A DNA stretch of 57,618 nucleotides from Chloroflexota bacterium (lineage in GTDB: Bacteria; Chloroflexota; Anaerolineae; Anaerolineales; Villigracilaceae): NCBI GenBank assembly GCA_016234535.1, contig JACRBH010000175.1:1-57618 (forward strand), in the 5' to 3' direction. How positions within the stretch are numbered: position 1 is the first letter of the stretch; every line of letters starts with the position of its first letter. Of the stretch, positions 15,028-23,573 are shown in pieces. The translations under genes and the position numbers were made by a program. Under the pieces are notes generated by a model. The model did not search any database. It saw only the letters and a list, made by a program, of their open reading frames with translations, and had not been told where the DNA came from.

Positions 15028-18000
15028 ATGCTGACTTTATATCTCACACCTGCTTCCATTGGATATCTTACCCAATTTATTTTAAGCCTCGGTATTACCG
15101 TTTATCTATTACAGCGCTTGATTCCGAACAAGGACCGCAATATGCAGACTGGTCTGCTGACCAGCTTCTTTGCTGTCGTCACATTATTTGTTGGTCTGTT
15201 ATTTCTGGATGCAGCTGCCCTGCCTGCACAGCGCTTGTATTTTGTATATCTTGAAAACACAGTGCTTGGGATTGCACTGGTACTTGTGCTTCAATTTGCC
15301 TATCGATTTCCAGCTTCATTCCCCCCTCGTAAATGGGAATCAATTTTAGCGCTTAGCTTGAGCCTGGCGTACACGCTTTATGAGGCGCAGTACGCCATAT
15401 ATCGTTACACCTTATTACTTGGTCAGGGAGATGTGGATTACCGTCCCGCCGGCGCCGATTATGTGCTTGCCATGCTGTTTGTGTGGGTGCCATTGGCATT
15501 TTTGTTGCAGGCTTTATCTGCTGATGATCGCTCCATCCCCTGGTGGCGCAAGTTTTGGAAGCCGCAAGGGCTGGGCGCGCGCGGTGCGCGCTTGTTTGCT
15601 TTCATTTTTATCCCGCTTTTCTTATTGGCTATCATCAACATTTTGCGGGCAGTCACTATCATTTCCACCACTACTTATAGCGCCTTCCTTTCTCTCGGCA
15701 TTTTGGTCGCGTTGTGGTTGTTTGCATCAGCTTATCTTAACTTCCAGCCCGAGAATACTTCCTTCCTGGGGAAACTCTCCGGTGTCACCTTGACTCTGCT
15801 TCTGGCTGTGCTGGGGCTGGTTGGCTGGGTGGTGACTCCTGCATATATCGCGGCTTATAAACCTGCGCTCACCGATCATCAAACGCTGCGCTACACGCCC
15901 AATTCACTGGGCGGCTATGATGTTGTTGAGATCCCATTTTATTTTGAAACAGGTCTGGGAAAAAAAATATCTGTCACCTCGCACGGTGATGCCCGTAACC
16001 AATTGGTGGATTTTTATTTTCCGTTTTACGGACAAACCTACCATGAAATTTCTGTGACGAGTGTTGGGGTTTTGAGCATGGGGCAAAAACTGTATCATCC
16101 CAATTTACAAAATGACTACGGACATTTTCCAGCCATCATTCCCCTGCTCGTGGATCTGGAACCAGCCAAAGGCGGAGGGGTGTTTGCGCGCGTCGAAACA
16201 GATCGTTTGATCGTTACCTGGGATCATTTACCCGCTCTTGACCAGACCGATGCCATATTCACGTTTCAATCTGTTTTATACAGCGACGGCAGTTTTGACG
16301 TGACCTATAACGGCCTGCCTGATCCGCTTGTGTTTGACCCGGATGCGACTCCTTCTGCCAATCCCTGGCTGCGAGGCGTGTTGCCGGGTCTGGCGGGAAC
16401 TGTCGAACAGGTGGCCGATCTTTCGCAATCCATCCAAAGCGGACCGCAGGGAATTATTCAGGATTTCTATATTGATTTCCGACACTACCTCAACCACTTT
16501 ATTACGCCGATTGCCTGGTTGATCGTTGGCAGCAGCCTGCTCATACTGGCACTATTGCCGCTGCTGATCCGCACTGGTTTTGTCAGGCCGTTGCAGGCTT
16601 TGCTGGCTGGTATTGAACAGGTGGAGAGCGGTGATTTGAGCGTGGAAATGCCTGTTGTATATTGGGATGAGATCGGTTCCCTGACCGCTTCCTTCAACGC
16701 CATGGTATTGCACTTACGTTCCCTGGTGACCACACTCGAACAGCACGTCACCGAACGCACGCAGGAATTGCAAGCTGCCAACGAACGGTTGTATATTGAA
16801 ATTGATGAACGCGAAGCGGCTGAGGCACGCGTCATTCAGCAAACACGCGACCTGTCAGCGGCCGAAGAACGCGAGAAGATGGGGCGCGACTTGCACGATG
16901 GCTTTGGGCAGGTGATCGGTTTCGTCAATGTTCAGGCGCAGGTGGCCCAAACGCTTTTGGATAATGATCAGCTTGAAGCGGCGAAGGAAAATTTAAAGCG
17001 CATCGCGCAGGTTGCTCAGGATGCTCACATTAATCTGCGCCATCATATTCTTGGGTTGAGAGATTCCGCGAAATCGCACCGCAGCTTTTTTGGGGTGTTG
17101 CAGGAATCTTTACGCGCTTTCAGCCAGGCTTGGAATATCGAAACAATTTTCAGCCCGGCACAAAATACGCTGCCGATTTTCCCCGAAACAGTGGAAGACC
17201 AGCTTCTGCACATTATTCAGGAGGCGCTCGTCAACATCCGCAAACATGCCGGGGCAAAACGCGTGGAAGTATTGATCACTTCTCTTTCAGATGAGATCGT
17301 TTTCATCATCAGCGATGACGGATGTGGCTTTGACCCGCAAAATGCACCCGGCGCTGAGGAGAAACACCTTGGGCTGAGGATCATGCAGGAGCGTGCCGAA
17401 CAGGTTGGGGGGCGGTTGGAGATCCGTTCCATCATCGGGCAGGGCACACGTGTGCTGGTGCATATCCCGCGCATATTGTCATCTGCTTCAAAGGGTGATA
17501 CGGGAGATATCCACAGGCTGCGAATTTTACTGGTGGATGACCAGCCGCTCTTTTTGGATGGATTGCGAAACCTGTTGACGGCGCGTGGTCTGACGGTGAT
17601 CGGTCTGGCCTGCGATGGGCTGGAGGCTTTCGATCAGGTAAAGGCTTTGCGTCCGGATGTGGTGTTGATGGATGTTGAAATGCCGAACTGCGATGGGATC
17701 GCAGCCACGCGCCTGATCAAAGCCGAGTTCCCTGAGGTCAAGGTTGTGCTTTTGACGGTCTCGGAGGATGATGAACATCTTTTGGATGCCGCCAGATACG
17801 GCGCTTCGGGTTATTTATTGAAAAGCCTGAATGCCAATCAGATTTTTTCCAGACTGGGTGAAGCAATGCACGGAAAAGACCAGATCGCGCCCGGGCTTGC
17901 CTCGCGTTTACTGACAGAGTTTAACCAGGCTGCCACCAAACCACGGACCGCGGCATTTAGGGCTGAAACCATGCCGGCGGAATTGACCATGCGCCAATGG

Positions 18001-18180
18001 GATGTCCTGCGTTTGGTGGCGCGCGGACTAACCTATAAAGAAGCGGGCAGTCAATTGAACATCACAGAGCGAGCCATTAAATATCATATGGCGCAAATTT
18101 TGGAACGCTTGGGGTTGGAGAACCGCGAGCAGGGAATTGCATACGTGCGCCAATTTCAGGAGGGGCGCAGGAAAAAGTAG
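15028..18180 (+). CDS. One-chain sensor kinase / receiver / LuxR-type DNA-binding protein
   Basis: A 1050-residue protein holding an entire two-component pathway. Residues ~1-265 contain about seven to eight membrane segments. Residues ~270-490 form an extracytoplasmic sensor region. A membrane segment (~491-513) leads into HAMP (~513-566) and a coiled coil. The HisKA_3 dimerisation domain has His623 (GRDLHDG), and the HATPase region (~720-815) shows EALVNIRKHA and DDGCGFDP. The NarL-type receiver (~831-950) has DD and phospho-acceptor Asp882 with Lys in LLKS. A LuxR-type helix-turn-helix spans ~985-1048. Kinase and regulator are normally separate, so this would be a membrane-bound transcription factor. 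It sits between two SLH genes, which are likely targets. Confidence 0.9.
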   Translation: MLTLYLTPASIGYLTQFILSLGITVYLLQRLIPNKDRNMQTGLLTSFFAVVTLFVGLLFLDAAALPAQRLYFVYLENTVLGIALVLVLQFAYRFPASFPPRKWESILALSLSLAYTLYEAQYAIYRYTLLLGQGDVDYRPAGADYVLAMLFVWVPLAFLLQALSADDRSIPWWRKFWKPQGLGARGARLFAFIFIPLFLLAIINILRAVTIISTTTYSAFLSLGILVALWLFASAYLNFQPENTSFLGKLSGVTLTLLLAVLGLVGWVVTPAYIAAYKPALTDHQTLRYTPNSLGGYDVVEIPFYFETGLGKKISVTSHGDARNQLVDFYFPFYGQTYHEISVTSVGVLSMGQKLYHPNLQNDYGHFPAIIPLLVDLEPAKGGGVFARVETDRLIVTWDHLPALDQTDAIFTFQSVLYSDGSFDVTYNGLPDPLVFDPDATPSANPWLRGVLPGLAGTVEQVADLSQSIQSGPQGIIQDFYIDFRHYLNHFITPIAWLIVGSSLLILALLPLLIRTGFVRPLQALLAGIEQVESGDLSVEMPVVYWDEIGSLTASFNAMVLHLRSLVTTLEQHVTERTQELQAANERLYIEIDEREAAEARVIQQTRDLSAAEEREKMGRDLHDGFGQVIGFVNVQAQVAQTLLDNDQLEAAKENLKRIAQVAQDAHINLRHHILGLRDSAKSHRSFFGVLQESLRAFSQAWNIETIFSPAQNTLPIFPETVEDQLLHIIQEALVNIRKHAGAKRVEVLITSLSDEIVFIISDDGCGFDPQNAPGAEEKHLGLRIMQERAEQVGGRLEIRSIIGQGTRVLVHIPRILSSASKGDTGDIHRLRILLVDDQPLFLDGLRNLLTARGLTVIGLACDGLEAFDQVKALRPDVVLMDVEMPNCDGIAATRLIKAEFPEVKVVLLTVSEDDEHLLDAARYGASGYLLKSLNANQIFSRLGEAMHGKDQIAPGLASRLLTEFNQAATKPRTAAFRAETMPAELTMRQWDVLRLVARGLTYKEAGSQLNITERAIKYHMAQILERLGLENREQGIAYVRQFQEGRRKK

Positions 18181-18205
18181 TCACGCGGAGCGGTCCGCTA
18201 GTCAG

Positions 18206-18240
18206 ATAGTCGCTGGTCTGGTAGTCTCAAACCAGCGTTT
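18206..18240. repeat. CGCTGGT/ACCAGCG hairpin
   Basis: Arms CGCTGGT and ACCAGCG just after the sensor gene, with looser outer pairing (GTCCGCTA ... TTAGCAGGGAC). Probably another short palindromic repeat. Confidence 0.5.
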
Positions 18241-18261
18241 AGCAGGGACAATTTCAATTTC

Positions 18262-18303
18262 AACCTTGCGAAGGATACCAAGCCTTCGCAAGGTTTTGTT
18301 TTT
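18262..18303 (+). terminator. Intrinsic terminator after the fused sensor gene
   Basis: Arms AACCTTGCGAAGG and CCTTCGCAAGGTT around an 8-base loop followed by TTGTTTTT. A strong terminator for the kinase/regulator gene. Confidence 0.88.
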
Positions 18304-18352
18304 AACGGGACATTTCCTTGTTCCTTCTCCTTCTTTGCATTTCTGTCGAATG

Positions 18353-18393
18353 ACTGTACCTATACTGTACCTGTTTTTACACCAAGGTACAGT
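18353..18393. promoter_or_regulatory. ACTGTACCT three-half-site operator candidate
   Basis: Two direct copies of ACTGTACCT at 18353-18361 and 18364-18372, 11 bases apart (one helical turn), then the inverted copy AGGTACAGT at 18385-18393. The array lies 34 bases before the next start codon and after the terminator. It is arranged like a binding site for a dimeric regulator such as the LuxR-type domain encoded upstream. Confidence 0.55.
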
Positions 18394-18426
18394 GACAAAC
18401 GCCTTCATTGTGGCTACCATGGCGGC

Positions 18427-18774
18427 ATGTTGAAAGAGCCAAATCCAGCACAAGCGAAACCGATCAAGAAGATTCTGCTTTACGGGAACTCCATTTTGAT
18501 CGCCGGGCTGGCTTCCAAACTGGGACAGGTTGAGGGGTTGGAAGTGACACAAATGGAAGAGGGGGATCTCGGCAATCCATTGGATGTGAATATGATTGCC
18601 GTTGACTTGCGGGATGCGAAAACCTCCCAGGCTTTGCCGGTTTTATGCGCAGTACCCGGCGTACTGCTGGTGGGTATGGACGCGATCACAAATACGCTGA
18701 CTGTATTGACCAGCCAATCCCATACAGCCCAATCCATGCAGGATGTGCTGGAAGTGCTGAAAAAGGCGATGTGA
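18427..18774 (+). CDS. Small alpha/beta protein, receiver-like, unknown function
   Basis: The 115-residue product has alternating strands and helices: KKILLYGNSILIAGLASKL, VNMIAVDLRDAK, PGVLLVGMDA, then a C-terminal helix. This resembles the layout of a receiver or other Rossmann-like domain, but the acidic phosphorylation pocket is not clear, so it may be a pseudo-receiver. There is no good ribosome site before the ATG. It lies between the fused sensor and the giant SLH protein, with a candidate operator directly upstream, so a role in the same circuit is plausible but unproven. Confidence 0.6.
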   Translation: MLKEPNPAQAKPIKKILLYGNSILIAGLASKLGQVEGLEVTQMEEGDLGNPLDVNMIAVDLRDAKTSQALPVLCAVPGVLLVGMDAITNTLTVLTSQSHTAQSMQDVLEVLKKAM

Positions 18775-18936
18775 ATTCTTCACCTTGTTTTTTCTGAAAG
18801 ATTTATTGCAAGCAAACTTTTTTTTCAAAATGCAAAGTTCAAAAGGAGGCCGCTGGAGCTGCTAAAAAATACTGACATGATTTTTTTTTCGAGTAAAACG
18901 TTTGTTTCAACCAAAACCAAAAATGGAGAATGTAAA

Positions 18937-21900
18937 ATGAAGACACGCTCGACTTTCTTTTCTGTGTTTATGATACTGGTCTTACTGACCGGCATGGTGT
19001 TTCAAGTAACGCCCGCTCAAGCCGCCCCGCCCCATGCACTTGCTGCCGACTTGGCAAACGCCTTTGCGGAAGTCCCCGCCCAGATTACAGGGGTTTCCTT
19101 CATCCACGAAGCCAATACTGCCAGCACCGCAGTATTTTCATCCGCCAGCACGATCTTCCCGACCGGCTCGGATGGCACTTTCATCGGCATGAGCTCGGGA
19201 AACGCGGCCAACATGCCTACGGTGGGAGCAAACATTACCACTAACTTTGGGGACAGTTACAATGGTGTGCTGGATGTGACTGTACTTAAAATTGACCTGC
19301 TTGCACCGGCGGGTACAGACTGTCTGCAGTTTGATACCCAATTCTTCTCAAGAGAGTATCCCGAATATGTAGGGGATATATACAACGACGCGTTTGTCGC
19401 GGAATTGGATGTAAACGACTGGGTAGTCTCCGGCACCACGATTACCGCACCGCACAACTTTGCACTAGCTCCTGGGGGTAAAGTGCTCAGCATTAACAGT
19501 GGTTTAGACTATAGCACCACTTTTGCGGCAGGTACTGCTTTTTCTGCTGATGGTGCAACTGATAAGTACTTGGTTTCCACACCGACCACAGCCGGAGCAC
19601 ATTCGTTGTATCTCACCATTTGGGATATGGGCGATAATACCTATGACTCGGCAGTCTATTTAGACCGCCTGCGCATGTTCAATTCCAGCGGTACTTGCAC
19701 CTCTGGCGTAATCGTTACTCCCCCAACGATTACGGACATTGCCCCGAATTCCGGCCCAGTGGCTGGCGGCACGAGTGTAGTCATCACCGGCACAGACCTG
19801 ACCGGTGGAACCGTCACCTTTGGCGGCCTTCCCGCTACCTGCACAGTTGACTCTGCCACACAGATTACCTGCACCAGCCCGGCGCACTCCGCCGGCGCAG
19901 TAGATGTGGTTGTGACCACGCCTGACGGCTCGGCCACATCGACAGGCGGGTTTACGTACGTGGCAGCCCCCGTCCCAACCATCACAGACATCGCTCCAAA
20001 CTCCGGTCCGGCGGCTGGCGGCACGACTGTAGTTATCACCGGCACGAACCTGACCGATGGAACCGTCACCTTTGGCGGCCTTCCCGCTACCTGCACAGTT
20101 GACTCTGCCACACAGATTACCTGCACCAGCCCGGCGCACGCCGCCGGCGCAGTAGATGTAGTTGTGACCACGCCTGACGGCGTAGCCACCTCTGCAGGTG
20201 GGTTTACGTACGTGGTGGCACCTGTCACAGTCTTTGATCTGGATGTAACGGGGACATATAATTATATAAGCGGCGCTCCAGCGATGGATATTGCCAGCGG
20301 ACTGACTGCCATCTCCACCCCGGCCGGCGGAACGATTGACGGCGCAATTGTCGTCATCGGCACTGGCTTCCAGGCTGGCGATGTGCTCGCCGCGACTGAT
20401 TCAGGCGGCGTCACCAGCAGCTACAACGCTGCCAACGGCGTATTGACCCTGACCGGCACCGCAGACGTCAGCGTATATCAGACCGTTTTGGGAAGCGTTC
20501 AATTCTCGACAAGCTCTATAGACACCAGTCCCCGCACAGTAACCTACTCACTTGGCGCAGCCCTGCCTTACAGTTCAACCGGCCATTACTTTGAGTTCGT
20601 TCCTAGTGCGGGTATCACCTGGACAAATGCCGATGCGGATGCCTCAACTCACTCCTACTTTGGACGCACAGGCTATCTGGCCACCATCAACGACGCAGGC
20701 GAGAACAACTTCGCAGCTACCAAGATCGGCGGAGCCGGGGCTTGGATTGGCGGCAGTGATGCGGCTATCGAAGGCACCTGGCAATGGGTCACTGGCCCAG
20801 AAGCCGGGACAACCTTCTGTATTGGCAACGACTCCTGTGTAGTGGAATCAGGCTGGTATGCCAACTGGAACACCGGCGAACCGAATGACAGCGGCGGGAT
20901 CGAAGATTATATCCAGTTCCTGTCTGGCGGCAGCGGACAGTGGAATGACCTCCCTGTAGTTTCGGGTTTTGTAACGGGGCCCTTTGCGGTTTATGGATAT
21001 GTTGTCGAATATGGCGGCATGGCTGGCGATACGGCCATGGATACTGAGGGAAGTGTCACTGTCAATATAAGTGTCATTCCCGCTCCGACCATCGGCAGCA
21101 TTGTTCCGAACTCCGGCCCAACGGCTGGTGGCACGAGTGTGGTCATCACCGGCACGAACTTTACCGGCGGAACAGTGACCTTTGATGGTACTGCCGCAAC
21201 CTGCACAGTGGACTCTGCCACGCAGATCACCTGCACCAGCCCGGCGCACACGGCCGGCGCGGTGGATGTGGTTGTCACCACACCTGGCGGCGCAGCCACC
21301 TCTGCGGGCGGTTTCACCTACGTTCCTGCCCCGAGCATAACCTCCATCGTTCCGAATTCCGGCCCGACAGCGGGCGGTACGAGCGTAGTTATCACTGGCG
21401 CGAACCTGAGTGGCGGAACAGTGACTTTTGATGGCACTCCCGCAACCTGCACAGTGGACACGGATACGCAACTTACCTGCACCAGCCCGTCGCACGCAGC
21501 CGGCGCGGTGGATGTGGTTGTCACCACACCTGGCGGCGCAGCCACTTCTGCGGGGGGGTTCACCTATATCCCCGCCCCGACCATTAGCAGCATCGTTCCG
21601 AATTCTGGCCCAACGGCGGGTGGCACAAGCGTGGTCATCACGGACACAAACCTGATTGGTGGAACAGCTACCTTTGACGGTCTGGCCGCAACCTGCACAG
21701 TGGACTCAGTCACACAAATGACCTGCATCAGCCCGGCGCACGCAGCCGGCGCAGTGAATGTGGTTGTCACCACACCCAATGGAACGGACACTGCAGTAAA
21801 TGGCTTTACCTACATCGCTGCCCCGACCATTAGCAGCATCGTTCCGAACTCTGGGCCAACGGCTGGCGGCACAAGTGTGGTCATCACCGGTACGAACCTG

Positions 21901-23493
21901 GCGACCACCTTCCACGTCGAGTTTGGCGCAGCTCCCGCATCCTGCACAGTTGACTCGGATACCCAGATCACCTGCACCAGCCCGGCACACGTCGCCGGCC
22001 CAGTGGATGTGGATGTCGCTACTCTTGGCGGCATAACCACCTCTGTAAATGGCTTTACTTATATCCCCGCTCCGACCATCGGCAGCATTGTTCCAAACTC
22101 CGGCCCAACAGCTGGCGGCACAAGTGTGGTCATCACCGGTACGAACCTGACCGGTGGAACCGTCACCTTTGACGGCTCGGCTGCGACCTGCACTGTTGAC
22201 TCTGCCACCCAGATTACCTGCACCAGCCCGGCACACGCTGCCGGCCCGGTAGATGTAGTTGTCACTACACCTGGCGGCTCCGCGACCACTAGCGGCGGCT
22301 TCACCTACATTCCGCAAGCCATTACTGGCATCGCTCCGAACTCCGGCCCAACAGGCGGCGGTACCACGGTAGTCATCACTGGTGTTGGCTTCACAGGCTC
22401 GACCGCCTTCACCTTTGGCGGCGTGGCGGCTACCTGCACAGTTGACTCTGACACGCAGATCACCTGCACCAGCCCGGCACACACAGCCGGCCTGGTAGAT
22501 GTGGTTATCACCACCCCAACTGGTGCGGCGACCCTGGTGGACGGCTTCACCTATATCCCCGCAATCCTCACCCTTACCGCTAGTGGTCCTGCCACAGTGA
22601 AACCCGGTGATCAATATATTTATACCTTCAGCTACACCACCAATGCCGTACCCTTCAACGCGGAGGTTCTCTTTACCCTGCCCGGTCATACCACCTATGT
22701 CTCCAACACCGGTGGATATGCCTGCGCTCCCGCAGCCGGCGTTGTCACTTGCACTCTCGGCGCCATTACGACCAATGGCTCCTTCACCGTCACCGTTCTG
22801 GTGGATAAACTGAAGAAAATAAACACACCGCTTACCCTTGCGATGCCTTCGTACTCGATCAGCGACAATGGCGCAGCGCTTGCGACCGGTCTTGCCGCCG
22901 TGACAGCCAATACTCTCACTCCGTTTGCCGATGTGCTTGTTGGCTACACTACGATCGATTACATCCAATCTATTTGGGCTTATGGCATCACCAGCGGCTG
23001 TATCAGCGCGCCTCTCACCTATTGCCCGGAGAAGGATATTACCCGCGGTGAAATGGCCGTCTATATCGAGCGCGGCGTTCATACTGGATCGTTTGTTCCT
23101 CCTGTTGTACCGTTGACCTATTCCGATATAAGCACCAGCATCTTCAAATATTTCATTGAGAACTTGAAGGCTGACGGCATTACCAAAGGCTGTAGTAACC
23201 TTGACCCCTCTCTTTACTGCCCGGGTGACCCCATTAAGCGCTCGCAAATGGCGGTCTTCCTTCTGCGTGGTAAATATTGGCCAACCATACACACCCCCCC
23301 CGCCGCCACCGGACTTGTCTTTACTGACGTGCCCGCCAGCTCTTTTGCCGCCAGTTGGATCGAAGAGCTTAAAGCGCTTGGGATTACATCTGGCTGCACT
23401 GCAACCACCTTCTGCCCGAATAACCCAGTGACTCGCTCCCAGATGGCCGTGCTTGTGCAGCGCACATTCAACCTGCCCATGCCGACTCCATAA
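18937..23493 (+). CDS. Giant SLH-anchored adhesin-like protein with TIG repeats and a C-type lectin domain
   Basis: A 1518-residue secreted protein. The signal peptide ends at AQA (residue ~29). An N-terminal domain (~31-245) resembles the choice-of-anchor-L region. Two IPT/TIG Ig-like repeats follow (~264-427), a cadherin-like stretch, and a C-type-lectin-like domain (~546-685; ATINDAGENNF, WIGGSDAAIEGTWQW, NWNTGEPND). Six more TIG repeats (~715-1210), a DUF11-like domain (~1211-1325) and three SLH repeats (~1328-1515) complete it. The ATG at 18937 has GGAG 8 bases before it. It is probably a cell-surface adhesin or sugar-binding protein anchored to the S-layer. The TIG repeats are highly similar at DNA level, so copy number may vary between strains. 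Confidence 0.9.
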   Translation: MKTRSTFFSVFMILVLLTGMVFQVTPAQAAPPHALAADLANAFAEVPAQITGVSFIHEANTASTAVFSSASTIFPTGSDGTFIGMSSGNAANMPTVGANITTNFGDSYNGVLDVTVLKIDLLAPAGTDCLQFDTQFFSREYPEYVGDIYNDAFVAELDVNDWVVSGTTITAPHNFALAPGGKVLSINSGLDYSTTFAAGTAFSADGATDKYLVSTPTTAGAHSLYLTIWDMGDNTYDSAVYLDRLRMFNSSGTCTSGVIVTPPTITDIAPNSGPVAGGTSVVITGTDLTGGTVTFGGLPATCTVDSATQITCTSPAHSAGAVDVVVTTPDGSATSTGGFTYVAAPVPTITDIAPNSGPAAGGTTVVITGTNLTDGTVTFGGLPATCTVDSATQITCTSPAHAAGAVDVVVTTPDGVATSAGGFTYVVAPVTVFDLDVTGTYNYISGAPAMDIASGLTAISTPAGGTIDGAIVVIGTGFQAGDVLAATDSGGVTSSYNAANGVLTLTGTADVSVYQTVLGSVQFSTSSIDTSPRTVTYSLGAALPYSSTGHYFEFVPSAGITWTNADADASTHSYFGRTGYLATINDAGENNFAATKIGGAGAWIGGSDAAIEGTWQWVTGPEAGTTFCIGNDSCVVESGWYANWNTGEPNDSGGIEDYIQFLSGGSGQWNDLPVVSGFVTGPFAVYGYVVEYGGMAGDTAMDTEGSVTVNISVIPAPTIGSIVPNSGPTAGGTSVVITGTNFTGGTVTFDGTAATCTVDSATQITCTSPAHTAGAVDVVVTTPGGAATSAGGFTYVPAPSITSIVPNSGPTAGGTSVVITGANLSGGTVTFDGTPATCTVDTDTQLTCTSPSHAAGAVDVVVTTPGGAATSAGGFTYIPAPTISSIVPNSGPTAGGTSVVITDTNLIGGTATFDGLAATCTVDSVTQMTCISPAHAAGAVNVVVTTPNGTDTAVNGFTYIAAPTISSIVPNSGPTAGGTSVVITGTNLATTFHVEFGAAPASCTVDSDTQITCTSPAHVAGPVDVDVATLGGITTSVNGFTYIPAPTIGSIVPNSGPTAGGTSVVITGTNLTGGTVTFDGSAATCTVDSATQITCTSPAHAAGPVDVVVTTPGGSATTSGGFTYIPQAITGIAPNSGPTGGGTTVVITGVGFTGSTAFTFGGVAATCTVDSDTQITCTSPAHTAGLVDVVITTPTGAATLVDGFTYIPAILTLTASGPATVKPGDQYIYTFSYTTNAVPFNAEVLFTLPGHTTYVSNTGGYACAPAAGVVTCTLGAITTNGSFTVTVLVDKLKKINTPLTLAMPSYSISDNGAALATGLAAVTANTLTPFADVLVGYTTIDYIQSIWAYGITSGCISAPLTYCPEKDITRGEMAVYIERGVHTGSFVPPVVPLTYSDISTSIFKYFIENLKADGITKGCSNLDPSLYCPGDPIKRSQMAVFLLRGKYWPTIHTPPAATGLVFTDVPASSFAASWIEELKALGITSGCTATTFCPNNPVTRSQMAVLVQRTFNLPMPTP
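19723..20220 (+). repeat. Tandem TIG-domain repeats, block 1 (2 copies)
   Basis: Two ~250-base units starting at the ACGATTACGGACATTGCCCC-like and ACCATCACAGACATCGCTCC-like words are almost identical in DNA, not only in protein. Each encodes one TIG domain. Confidence 0.9.
21082..22563 (+). repeat. Tandem TIG-domain repeats, block 2 (6 copies)
   Basis: Six ~246-base units, each beginning with a word encoding IxSIVPNSGP or ITGIAPNSGP and containing a segment encoding CTVDSATQITCTSPAH. Neighbouring copies share long identical DNA runs, as expected for a block that expands and contracts by recombination. Confidence 0.9.
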
Positions 23494-23510
23494 GACAGTT
23501 TATCTTTATT

Positions 23511-23550
23511 AGTAAAAAGAGCGCATCCACAAGGGTGCGCTCTTTTTACT
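23511..23550. terminator. Bidirectional terminator between converging genes
   Basis: Arms AGTAAAAAGAGCGCATCC and GGGTGCGCTCTTTTTACT around a 4-base loop, with A- and T-runs on both sides. It serves the giant SLH gene on plus and the TPR gene on minus. Confidence 0.92.
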
Positions 23551-23573
23551 GGTTATGACCATCGGCCTTTATT

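Noticed and set aside
21706..23292. A 528-codon frame on the minus strand inside the giant SLH gene
   Set aside because: It is a shadow of the TIG repeats caused by high G+C third positions; the plus frame has a signal peptide and clear domains.
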